Assembly: GCA_029215795.1 (NCBI GenBank)
Contig: JARDYH010000001.1
Coordinates: forward strand, 6,442,001 to 6,506,000
Source: Anniella stebbinsi
Taxonomy: Eukaryota > Chordata > Lepidosauria > Squamata > Anniellidae
Length of the DNA: 64,000 nt
Reading direction: 5' to 3'
The notes under the pieces are model-generated. The model worked only from the letters and a program-made list of their open reading frames with translations. It was not told the DNA's origin and ran no database searches. A program made the translations under genes and the position numbers. This document shows positions 12,450 through 23,293 of the stretch, piece by piece. Each line of letters opens with the position of its first letter. Position 1 is the stretch's first letter.

Positions 12450-12982
12450 ACAGAAGTGGGGGGGGGGGTGCTGTGACGGACACCTGCGTGCCCGGCTGCT
12501 TCGTCAGGACTTAAGGCAATTTGTGAGCTCTTGGGGAGGGGGGGCTGCTCTATTTGATTGTTGATCGCGTCCCTGCAAGGACGGTTATTAGCTGCACATT
12601 GCTCTCCATTTCCCTGCTGCAGACAGAAGACGGAGAGCAATATTCATGTTCCCAGAGCGTATTGTAAAATGCATGAGATTTTTCCTCATCTCATCTGGAA
12701 GTCGAGGGTAGGAAAAATGAGAGCGCCTTGAATCCAAAGCTGTCTGGAAGGACATGCAGGAATCCGCAGAAATGTATCCTTGCACTTTCGTTTGGTTTCT
12801 CTGACTGTGGATTAGGAAAGACTGTTCTTTTCTCTCTCTCGTTTCCCCCTCTTAAAAAAATCATTTGTTTTTTGCAATAGGCTTTTCCCATAATGGCATT
12901 CTTGCATTGTTTGGCTTGCACAGAAGGAAAACAGGCTGCTGTATTTGGTCACTGATCTCTCTTAGCTGTGTGGCCCAAGGCT
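12450..12982 (+). promoter_or_regulatory. Possible 5' UTR/promoter region of exon 1a
   Basis: The 12450-12660 part has about nine CpGs, clearly more than the surrounding intergenic DNA, with no recognised repeat except a short G run. It ends a few hundred bases before the exon 1a start codon. No TATA box or full CpG island is seen, so this is only a candidate. Confidence 0.25.
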
Positions 12983-13062
12983 ATGCTGAGATTTCTCTCC
13001 CGCTTGTATTGTTGCAGCTCAAACGAAGAATGTTCAGAGGATGACAAGTGTATTCTGAGTCG
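12983..13062 (+). CDS. KLHL13: KLHL13 alternative first coding exon 1a
   Basis: The ATG at 12983 opens a 26-codon frame beginning MLRFLSRLYCCSSNEECSED and ending at a CG|GTATGT donor after 13062. It leaves two bases over, exactly what the exon at 26570 needs (CG+A gives Arg, then Ser-Leu-Val-Glu). An in-frame TGA at 12953-12955 lies 30 bases upstream, so this ATG is the natural start, with G at -3. The result is a 649-residue isoform. The peptide has a basic/hydrophobic start, a Cys-Cys pair at 10-11 and an acidic Ser-rich stretch. I believe mammalian KLHL13 has a similar short N-terminal isoform, but that is from memory. A TTGCAG just before 13018 could also be read as an acceptor for a shorter internal exon. 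Confidence 0.7.
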
Positions 13063-13324
13063 GTATGTGGCTTCATTTTCATTATGGAACCCATCTTTCC
13101 CAACCCCCCACTTCCTCTCCCCCCCTTTTCTTTTCCTGCTAGTATTGGCCAGAAATCAGGTTAATAGGTACAGAATGTAGAACAGTGCTGCAGTGTGACT
13201 GTGAAGGTGGAACAATAGCACTACAAGCTCGTTCTTGGGGTGGGGTAGAGGAAAAAAGAGGCAATCTTTTTATAGAATAAAGCTGCATTGTGGTGGCTTG
13301 TACAGTGCAGTCTCTCCCTCCCCC

Positions 13325-13351
13325 TTCTCTCTCTCTCTCTCTCTCTCTCTT
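13325..13351. repeat. (CT)n microsatellite between exons 1a and 1b
   Basis: About 13 CT units preceded by a C-rich pyrimidine stretch. It lies 270 bases downstream of exon 1a and 290 upstream of exon 1b. Confidence 0.9.
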
Positions 13352-13639
13352 GAACATATACTGCAGTCAACACTTCTCTAATGAGGTGGCACTATTCGTG
13401 AGTTGGAACGATAGAATTGCCTTATTACTTTAGGGGAACGGCAGGGTTTAAAAGGAGATGCCTCTCAGCCCCCTTTTCCGGATTGGAAGCCTTGGTTTAA
13501 GGTCATTGGCAAGCTCGCTTGGCTTGCTCCCAGCAGCACCCACCGTTGTGCCAGTAGTGTGTGTCTGGAATGGGAGTCCAAGTTGGTAGTCTGTTATGGA
13601 AACGCTGTTTGCTGTTATTGTAGTATCGTGGTGACCAAC

Positions 13640-13737
13640 ATGCCATTGAAATGGAAAACGAGTTCTCCTGCTATCTGGAAATTCCCAGTTCCTGTGCTTA
13701 AAACATCCAGGTCGTCGCCACTTTCTCCAGCATACAT
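13640..13737 (+). CDS. KLHL13: KLHL13 alternative first coding exon 1b (655-aa isoform)
   Basis: The ATG at 13640 (A at -3) starts MPLKWKTSSPAIWKFPVPVL, which I recognise as the N-terminus of the 655-residue KLHL13 isoform. The exon ends CATACAT|GTAAGTG, a strong donor, and leaves two bases (AT) that join the A at 26570 to make Ile33. The peptide is basic and rich in Ser, Thr and Pro, with Ser-Pro pairs near residues 26 and 29, and has no recognised fold. Possible upstream signals are a TTTAAAA motif near 13447 and an acceptor-like TTATTGTAG ending at 13623, so the mRNA may begin here or the exon may be spliced from further upstream. Confidence 0.88.
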
Positions 13738-16324
13738 GTAAGTGAGAGAACTGAGGATATCTTAAGGTGGGCTATCTTTTGCGAGATTACAACCCCTCCA
13801 CGGGCTTTTGTTCTGTGAGATTTAAACCCCCCTTTTTTGTGGTGATGTATTCTCTGATGTGACATTGGTCTCAGAATTTTCACTTTTAACCTTGCATTAC
13901 TCTTCTTTATAGAATCTCCAAATTTTATCCCTCCTTTCGTTGTCAGTTTCCCATTTCCTCTCCCCCCCACACCCCATGATGGATGTTGTGCTGAGTCGCC
14001 TTTGTTGGAAAAAGCAGGGAAATGGCCAGATTTGGCCAGATTCATTATTCTTTTTCAATGCCCATTGTTAAAGTTTTGTGCGGTCATTGGTCTTTAATGC
14101 AGATCTTAGATGAGCAAGTCAGAGTCACTGGTATACAGCCTTTCCTTTTTATAGTTTATGTTTCACAAAAGAGATCCATATGTAATGCCGTGGTGTCCTT
14201 TCCATTTTGTGAGTTGTTCCCATTGTGTAGTAATGGGATTTAGGGTTGCTATTATTGCAGTTTTTCACTTAAATAACTGTTCCTCGGTTATTCTGGAAAA
14301 ATCTCAAAGCAGAAGTCATTGCCATGAACAGAACTGCCTTGATTCGGCTTAGTATTTCCTATTTTTAAGAGGCACCGTAGCTATGTTTCTGGCTGACATT
14401 GAGCACAGCACATGGCACACCAAAAATGAATGCAAAAAAGGGAAGTTAACTTGGTTCTGGTAATGCTCATTAAATGAGCTATAATATGAACATCTTCCAT
14501 GAGTCTTAATTCTGTAAAACATGAAATATCCCCTCGAGTCTTGATTCATACTTTCCTTTAGGTGTTAATGAAGTGTTGCATCCTGATGCTTTCGGCTTAT
14601 ATTTGTTGGCTTCATTGATGGGCAAATTCTCCCTAAACCAAAATTTTGGCAGAAGTGTCACATGTGCATTTTGCTCTATTTTTATTTTTAAATCCATGTA
14701 TTGAACAAATTAATGTTATCAGAGTAATTTATCAATCTGCTGAAAACTTATTTTTTTAAAACAAAGCTTTCCCCAAACTTTGAACATGTAAAAATTACAG
14801 TATCTTTCATAAATCTGAAGCTCAAAAGGAAATTGCAGACTAGTATGATGAAGCATAAGAGAGGGGAGGGGGAAGCTTTGTGTGAAGAGTTTTGGCATTG
14901 TTAAATTTCGGAGAAATCCAAAAGACAGTTGCCTAGTAATTAGTGTGGTGGATTTTAAAAATATCTGGACAAAGTGAAACTCTGCTCTGTGCTAATCTGG
15001 TGTGCTTGCCGCTTACACAATGAGCGAGTGCTGCCGTTGCTTTCTGTGGCCAGCAGCATGTTAAAAAATATGTTTGTGTTAACAACAGAGTGCTCTGTGG
15101 CTGGTGCATTATCCTGGTCTCATATAGCAGCACATGAAGCAGCCTGAACAGTAGAGTAGGCAGGGAAATCGTATATTTTCGTGCCAAACCGGGCTTGTAT
15201 TCATCGGTGCGTCAACCTTAGATTGTAAAAGCAGGTCACTTTAGTGAAGTTTTAATATTATATGAGAATTATATAGACACACATGTCCGTTGTTCTTTGC
15301 TGTCTGTACTGTGCGTTTAGGGTCCAGTTCTAAGTGACTTTGTATTCCTTTTTTGGGTTGCCATTGCAATGCTGTCTTGTTAAACTCCCATTTTGTCGTA
15401 CATGCCTTTTAGATTGGCATATCCTGTTTATAGTTGCTACCCACCTTGAGCCCTTGAGGTAGGGTGGGCTATAATTCAGAACATAGTGAGACGCCAAATG
15501 CAAGGACCATTCAGATACAGTCAAAATACATTTTATAAGGACTGATGCAATTGCAGACCTGAAGTGTATTTGCCAAGTAATCTTTTTTATTAGAATATGT
15601 TCCATAATAGGATTTCAGAATACCTCAGAGCTATTCTTTTGATATCCAGGGGGACTATATTGATGCCTACAGTCTGGTGCAGTGTGCCATTGGGAGTATG
15701 CAGAAGCACGTTGCTCATTCTGGGGTAAAATTGTAACGCTGTAAGATAAACCTGTGCTCTCATAAATTTCATTCCCTGTTACATACCTGCTAGTCTTTTA
15801 ATATCTTGCAAATGAGAAAACAATGAATATCAACTCCTATTTTTATGCCACCTCTCTTGACAACAGTATTATGGGTAAGGGATATAACTTGTCTGCCTAA
15901 TTGAGATCAGTGTGCCCCCAATTTTCCTTGCCTACGTGCCTTGAGGGGAAGGGGGTTAATGCAGGTGGTAAACGACTGCTGTAAAGGATTATTAAGGCCA
16001 AGAGTAAGTCCGTGTGTTTTGCATCCAAGTCAACTCCTTTGCGAAAAGACTAATTTCAGTTAGGCTGATAGGAGTCTACTGAGGCAGAACATTTTTCTTA
16101 CCAATCTCTGCATATGGTTAGTGTCCAGAAGGAAATATTTGTTCCACATGGAATCTATTGGGTGTCTTGTATTAGTCTAGGGTCTTCAGAGGCCCCTCTA
16201 GCCTAGTTCTAGCTCACATGGGAAGGAAAAGAGCTGTTGCTATTCAGAACTTCGGCTTACCAGGTGACTTGAGGGATATATATACAGGGAGAAGACTGCT
16301 TGACCATGATCATCATATGTGACT

Positions 16325-16326
<2 letters not shown>

Positions 16327-16357
<31 letters not shown>
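16327..16357. repeat. (GA)n microsatellite
   Basis: About 15 uninterrupted AG units. Confidence 0.9.
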
Positions 16358-16361
<4 letters not shown>

Positions 16362-19300
16362 TGTTTCTCCTACTTGGAAGCCCTATTGAAAGGAAACCAC
16401 TTCTCACTTTTGTTGGAGGAAGGAATAAACAGTTTGCAGACTTTCCTTGCATCTGGCCATAGGGATGTGGGCTTGTTCAGGTCTCCAAATCTGTTAACAG
16501 GGGCAAACATAACATACACAGCTCTCTGGAACTCTTCTTGTGAAACTCCTCCTGTCTTATTTAATCCACAGCCCTCTGCAAATGAAGGAAGACCATGCAT
16601 CTTTCCCAAGCTTTCTGTGTGCATGCAAGGTGGTTGGATGGGGATGTGGTGGTGGTAGTAGCCACAATGGCTAGGTAGTAAATGAAGCCAACACTTGTGG
16701 GACCCCAGGTGAGCATTCCCTGAGAAGAACTCATTTCAAATTTCATCAGACAACTGAGGAGCTTCCAAGTCAGGGGTGTGCAATCAGGGTCTTCAGTCTA
16801 GTTTGTTCCCTAAAGTTTCAGTGGCATAGGCAAAGTGGGATTCGACACTTAGATCTCCTTCTAGAATTGCTAATTGCATCCTGGGGTGCACTCCTTCCTC
16901 TGTCACCCTGAGAATGCAATGCTTCTCTCTCCCCACCTAAAACTCACAGTACTGCAGCAGCCAGAGTCGGCTGTCCCCCATGGAAGGTGATGCAGCCCCT
17001 TGGGCATACCATAGCTAAGAACAGTTTCTGTTCTCAGGGCTTTGAGACATCTGCTATAGTTTTAAGACTTCCATAGGTGACTCCTATTTTTGTCAAGACC
17101 TTGCTATCCAAGCTAGAGCAGCCCAAACTAGAGTCTCAGGAAGAGGTGAACCTTATCATTTATTTAAAGCATGCTTACCTCACTGTTTAGTCAAAAAGGC
17201 TCCCAGCGTGGCTTACAAAGATCAGTAGCAGTTTCCATGATTGCTAAGCAAACCTTCTCTCTCGCCTATGTAGCTGATGCTATTGTGGATTCAGTGAGGC
17301 CCAGAAACACAGGTCTGGTAGAAGCTTCTAAAAGGACTCTCCCTTCACAGCAAACCTGATCTCTACCCCGCAAATGGTAGAGATAGCTTTCCTAGAAACC
17401 CACTGAAGGAATGCTAGCAGAGCTAGTGGAATCACTGCAGTAGAACAGGCAAGTGGAATCCTTCTGCCCCTCCATGAAATTTCTTTTCAAAGATAGTTAC
17501 CAAAACTCCCCTGGAGGGCTGCTGCAGACCTCTAGCTTCCTCCACAGAAGAAAATGGGTTAGATGGGCAGCCAGGGAATCTGTGAAGTGATTGGATGAAC
17601 AAGGTTGACTAATGAAACAGCCATCTTATGACTGGAAACATTAATCCCAGCAGGTCTCCATATCAAACAGAAAGGTCCAGGAAACATCCAAGGGATTCAA
17701 GCATGTACCAAATTCTCTGGAATTTGAGCATGTGCAAAAATACCACATTTTTAAGGCCTCCCTTTATTAGGACCTGTTTAGATTTCTGGAAAGGGGAAAC
17801 TTAGCATTTCTTTCAGGAGCAGGCACCAGTTCTCAGGCATGGTCTTAGAGCTTCTTCAATTTCCCTCCCAGTTGTGAATATGAATAGGGGCAGCATGTTG
17901 GTTATAGCCCTGGAGACTATAAACAGGTACATTGAGCTCAAGTCATTAATGATGGATTGCTGCCTGTCACTGTCGCTGTGTTACGTCAAGAAGGTTACAG
18001 ATGTTTAAAAGTCAAATGCCTGTAGACTCTGGCAGCCGACCCTGGGTGCTGTGCTCCCAGTACTACTGAGGCAGCTGGCCAGAAGGTGGAGCCTGGACCA
18101 TTTTAAGTCATTCCTGCTGGCTTGGGCTCCATGAAAGACACTGACAAAGGATCTTTTCTCTCAGACTGCCTTGCATCTTGGGCAGTCTCTCGTGGGCAAA
18201 TACTGCTTCTGCTTTACCAGCGTTTTCTTGCAACTTTATGTCAAAGATAGTTCCAGTCGCATTGACAATGTAATGGTTTCTTCTCTTGAAGCTAAAAGAA
18301 GCATTTTCTTTCCTGTAAATACAGATCTTGGCACGGAGTCTTGCATAGCGCATTCATTTTTATTTCTATTCTTAGATGTTGGTTCAACTCTATCCCCAAA
18401 GACTAAGGCTGCCAGTCAGCACGCTTAAGACCGCAACACAATCTCATCTAACATGCAAATAAGTGGCAACCACCCTGCCCCTCTGATCTCTACACATGTT
18501 TTTCTTGTGGTCTCCTTCAAAACCAATTTACCTCCCATCATATACCAGCTGAAATGACATGTTGGGCTTTGGCAAACCTTTGGATGTGGAAGCGGATGAG
18601 CTCAACCACTGACTGTCTGGTACCTATTCTCATGCTGTGGTTTGTTGCATGTCTGACAAAGTGTCGTGTACACATTTGCTTACATGTTTTTTGATATCTT
18701 GATGAGAAACAGGCAGGTTCTGTGCTTTGGATCAAAATTCAATATCTTGGAACCCCCTATTAAGTAGAGCAGCAAAGTATTTCAGAATGTTAGGTGATCA
18801 AAGGAAGCTCATGGTTCTTTGTTAGAATCCAGGGTATCTAATGAACAATTTCCTCTACTATGGATGAGCCCATCTGGTTTTTAAGAACTGCAGGGAGGTT
18901 AAACCGAGAACAGTTGGTTTCAAAACAGTTTGTTTTGCATGGTCTTTGTGATGATTGTTTATGTTTCAATGTCTTATTATTTTTAATCTTATAAGCTGCT
19001 TTGTGTATTTACAGACTGAAAAGTGTGCTAAATAATCAAGTCAAGGGGAGACTGCTCTTCATGTCCCCCACCAATTGCATCCCATCCATTGATGGCATGT
19101 GAGGTGGGAAGCCTTTTATGTGGTCACATCTAGGCTAGGGGACTTCCTAAGGAAGACTTCACTTGCCCCCTCCCTGGTGGTCTTCATCACCTAATGAAGA
19201 CATGCCCTTTTCTGCTGGGTTTTGGCCTGCTCAGCTGAAAAATTATTTACTCCTCTCTTGACTTTATGTCTGTTTTTGTTTGCTGTAAGCCATGTTTCAG

Positions 19301-19800
19301 CTCTATTTTTGAGATTGTTTTTAGATTCAGATGCTGCTGCTTCCCCCCCCCCCTTAAGATGTCTTGAGTGTTCTTTAAAGTGGAAACATGGCACATACGT
19401 ACTAGATAAATGAGCTGGTAGCTATTCATTGAAAATAATCCAGAGCTCCTTCAGATGTTTCATAGAAGCAGTGATGGTGGATGTACATTTGACTTGTGGA
19501 CTTGCTTCTCAGTCTTCACATCCCAAGTGGAAACATGGGCATGTGTGAGATGTGTGAGCACAAGGTGCAGCAGTCCTGAGGAGATGTGCAAGGTTGCACG
19601 GGAAGCAGACAAATGTGACAGCGGATGTTCAAATGACACGACTTCTGAATTGTGTCTAGTGAACGCCTGTGTTTATGATTGAGGTGTAAACCAGGCTAGG
19701 TCACACCAGAACTTCTTCTGTATGGGCTGAAGAAAATTAAAGAGAGATTACGTGTTGGTGGGTGGATGGGAAGGCTGTAGAAGAGGGAGACCCTGCTAAG

Positions 19801-20009
19801 GGATGCTTAGCGGCAGAGCACCTCGCCTGCACGTGGAAGGTCCCAGGGTCAACCACGGCATTTCCAGTTCAAAAGATCTCAAGTAGCAGGTAACGGGAAA
19901 GAGCCTTCTTTGCCAGAGACCCTGGAGAGCCACAATTAGTCAGAGTAAATTATACTGTGCTAGATGGACAAGTAAGCTGACTCAATATAAAATTGCTTCC
20001 CATGTTCCC
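19801..20009 (+). mobile_element. tRNA-headed SINE (type B)
   Basis: A GGATGCTTAGCGGCAGAGCA head is followed by GGTCCCAGGGTCAACC (B-box region), AAGTAGCAGGTAACGGGAAAG, GAGACCCTGGAGAGCC and CTAGATGGACAAG, ending in CTGACTCAATATAA. It is a diverged full-length copy. Confidence 0.7.
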
Positions 20010-20638
20010 TGTGCTGAAGGAAAAGCTTTTTTGTTCTGCCATTGTGTGCCACACCTGCTGTCCATTGCTTTTAGCATTACCTGGGCTTTATTGCTTCTCT
20101 CTCTCATGTTCCACTGAGACAAAGGTGAATATACGAAAGGTGTAGGGTAACAGAGATGGGCATGTCCTATATGTGGAGCTGAGTGAATCATGCAAAGGGG
20201 GTTGATTCTGCTTGCTAAGTTTATGTCCCCACCTAAATGCCCAGTGAGCTCCTTGTGGTGCAGCAAAAAGGTAAGAAGGGCTCTGAGTTGTTAATGCAGG
20301 AGAGGACTATACCACTGCAGCGAAGGCACATTTAAAGCAACCTTCTTCAATTCTGATCCCCCTTTAATCCATAGTCTTCCATCTGGGATGCTCATGTCCA
20401 CATTTTTCAACTGCTTTCTGATGTTTTCTGTGCATTCAGCCACTTGATTTGTATGCATCATCTGGACCTAACTTCATTTCTGAGCAAAGACATGCATTTT
20501 TGCATGTTTCCATCAAAACAATTACCTGGTTGTTCTTCTTTAAGACCTTGGGAACTAATGGGGCATGTGTGCTTATGGAAGAAAGTTTTTATGCATAATC
20601 TAAATGGAACCTTAATTGGTCATTACAGTATAATTAGT

Positions 20639-20754
20639 GCAGCCTTCCTCAATCTGGTTCCCTCTAGATGTATTGAACTACAACCCCCATCAGCGCAGCC
20701 ACCATGGCCATTGTAGCCAATACATGTGGAGAGCACCATTTTGGGGAAGGCTAT
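20639..20754. mobile_element. Foldback element, CAGCCTTCC type
   Basis: GCAGCCTTCCTCAATCTGG at the left pairs with the inverse of the right end (TTTTGGGGAAGGCTATT). The interior carries ACTACAACCCCCATCAG against a partial inverse. The same layout occurs at 2741, 28443, 31596, 51720, 54976 and 61125. Confidence 0.6.
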
Positions 20755-21458
20755 TCCCCAAACACAGCACAATATGGTTGCTGCAGCATAAAAGTTCTAG
20801 TCTGCCTTCATGCCTACTGACTGGTTTGCAGCTTCGTGAAATCTTTTGAGTGTTGTTTTCCTGCATCTATTTGGGTTGGATTGTTTTCCCTTGGCAACAG
20901 CGGTATTGCTGCTGGGCCCTGTTGGATCTCTCCAATTTTGGCACATGAATGTGAGCATTCTGGAGGCAGAGCGGTTGTGACCCCAGGAGGCGATAAGGAG
21001 GAGGTGTACTAGCTAGCCGGAGAGCTGTCCTCGCTTTGCCTGTGGCAAGGTTAAAAGAACAGAGCCCTGTTCAGTTAGTTCTACGGGCAAGTGCTGTGCT
21101 GTAATTGCTCTTGGGTTTAGCTCAAACAGTATTTCCTGGCTGGGACTGTGAGTCATCCTCGTTTTCCAAGGAGAGAAGCACAGCAAATGCCCAATTAAGA
21201 AAGTAGTTCAGGAAATGCTGATATGAGCTTTCTCCCCACATAATCTTGTTGGTCTCCCTCCTATCTTGTCAAAGCACTCCAAGGAAGTCTTGACTTTTGT
21301 CAGTTATTTAAAAAGATGCTGTGTTATTATTATTTTTTAAAATCCGCCATAGTTCAAATATCATAATCAATCACCAATACATCTGCATCATTGCTTCTCT
21401 CCTCTTCAGAGTCCTTTTTTGTAATAAACAGTTATTATTTTCTTTTGGAAAGGACAAC

Positions 21459-21510
21459 TGTGTGTGTGTGTGTGTGTGTGCGTGCCTGTCTGTCTGTCTG
21501 TCTGTCTATT
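21459..21510. repeat. Compound (TG)n-(TCTG)n microsatellite
   Basis: About 10 TG units run into about five CTGT units. Confidence 0.9.
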
Positions 21511-21983
21511 TATCTACCTGTTCCCTGGAATGACTCTACCTATCTCAGTCATGCAGTGTGAAGCTAGAAATAACATCAACCTTTTAAAAAAATCTTAATT
21601 AAACAACTTTCAATCTGACCCTCCAACTTGCTGCACCAGCAAACAAATGTTTATGGTGCAGCAGCTGCTGTATTGCAAATGTTGGTGCTGTGCTTGAGTT
21701 GCAGGCAGATAGATGCTCCTGCATGCTTTGATAGGGTAGCTTTATTTGAATGCAAAGTTCATAAATTATAGAAGCCTTGCGAAAGAACTCAACACAAGTT
21801 GCTTTCCAGCCTACTTACTCATCTAGTCATTTCTGGCTAAAATCGGGAATACAGCGCTTTTGTCAAGATTCTCCACTTGATCATGAGGAGGTGACTCTTA
21901 TAGGTTGTAGGCAACCAACCTAGCAGCATTTTGCAAGAAGAATCTATGCACCATAGCTGGCATCCCGGAAGAGACTATTTTAA

Positions 21984-22390
21984 AATTATTTTTATTTATT
22001 TCATTTCTAACCCGCCTCTCCATCCAGATCGAGGCGGGGAACAACAACAATTACAAATATAAAATCATAAAATAGATAAACCATTAAAACAGATAAAAAC
22101 AAATACATTATTAAAAACATCTTAAAATTCAACTGGGTAGGCCTGCCGGAAGAGAGCAGTCTTCACGGCTCTCTTAAATTCAAGAAGACTGCTAATTTGT
22201 CGAATCTCCTCTGGCAGGCCATTCCACAGTCCGGGAGCGGCAGAAGAGAAGGTCCTCTGGGTAACACTCGCCAGGGACCAGCCCAAGGTGTGTGATATGT
22301 GCAACACCCACCCAGAAAAATCAACGCAATCCAGACTGCAACATGCCAAAAGCAAGACAGTCAACATGGTGGCTGACAAGTTTATGCCAG
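21984..22390 (-). mobile_element. L2-like LINE 3' end
   Basis: The - strand encodes the reverse-transcriptase C-terminus pattern APGLWNGLPEEIRQISSLLE followed by FKRAVKTALFRQA. It is followed by a CGCCTCGATCTGGATGGAGA hairpin, where GGCGGG is inverted as CCCGCC, and an AAATAAATAAAAAT tail. Only about 400 bases of 3' sequence remain. Confidence 0.75.
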
Positions 22391-23266
22391 ATGATTTGAA
22401 GGAGGGAGGGCAAGCAAGCCATTCGCTCCACTTCTGATCACACAGTCTGTGTCTTGTGTAGGAATGACTACTTGTTATGATTGCACCAACCTCTGGATTC
22501 TAGGTTGCTTTTGAATTCAGCAGCTAGACTTGCTGTTTGCATACCTTTACTAGAATAGTTGTCGCAGTTCATTAGAAAACCTCGCTAGAAATTTGCCAGT
22601 CTTAACATATATTATAAGTGGAAGGGATACTTGCTGCCCATGAAAAGTGAGTGTTGAGAAGTAGAAGTTTTACTAATGCCCCTAGTTGGATTGGGTATGA
22701 GCATCTATAAAATGATGCGGTTAAAACTGAACTGAATCCAGGCTGGGGATATCAGCTAAAGATCCTTCAGTTCTTCCAAATTCCTATATAAAAATGTCCT
22801 GATCCACCCCTCTTAGACTAATGTGCAGACTGGAACTTAGATAGCTACCATATTTTGTACATTTCTAATATTGAGGTACTTTTACTATAGGGAAAAACAT
22901 GTGACAGAGACATGGATTGGGCATAAACACACATTCGTAGTGTTTACATAGCTGTTGAATATTGGTGCCCAAGGCAATTGCTTCATTTGCCTCTAAGACT
23001 GGGCTTACTCAAACACTACCTTATGTGGCATTCACGGCTTGCTGCCTTATCCCAGGTTGAAAAAAGCAGGTTTCGAAATAAGTGTATAGTTTAACTTAAA
23101 ATATTCCTTTCCGTTTTTGCTTCAATGTTACTGTAAACTGGGGTCAAGTCTCCTCTGGTTATTGTCAAAGTGCAAGTAGTACCTAAAAATTATTCAAGCT
23201 TTTCAGGGTTGTATAAGGATGGGCAGAGAGGGGTCAAACCGGGGATTTCAATAGCAAAAGCTTTAC

Positions 23267-23293
23267 TATATATATATATATATATATATATAT
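23267..23293. repeat. (TA)n microsatellite
   Basis: About 13 TA units. Confidence 0.85.

Noticed and set aside
13698..14045. 115-codon frame on the - strand overlapping exon 1b
   Set aside because: It is antisense to a supported coding exon and has no recognisable domain.
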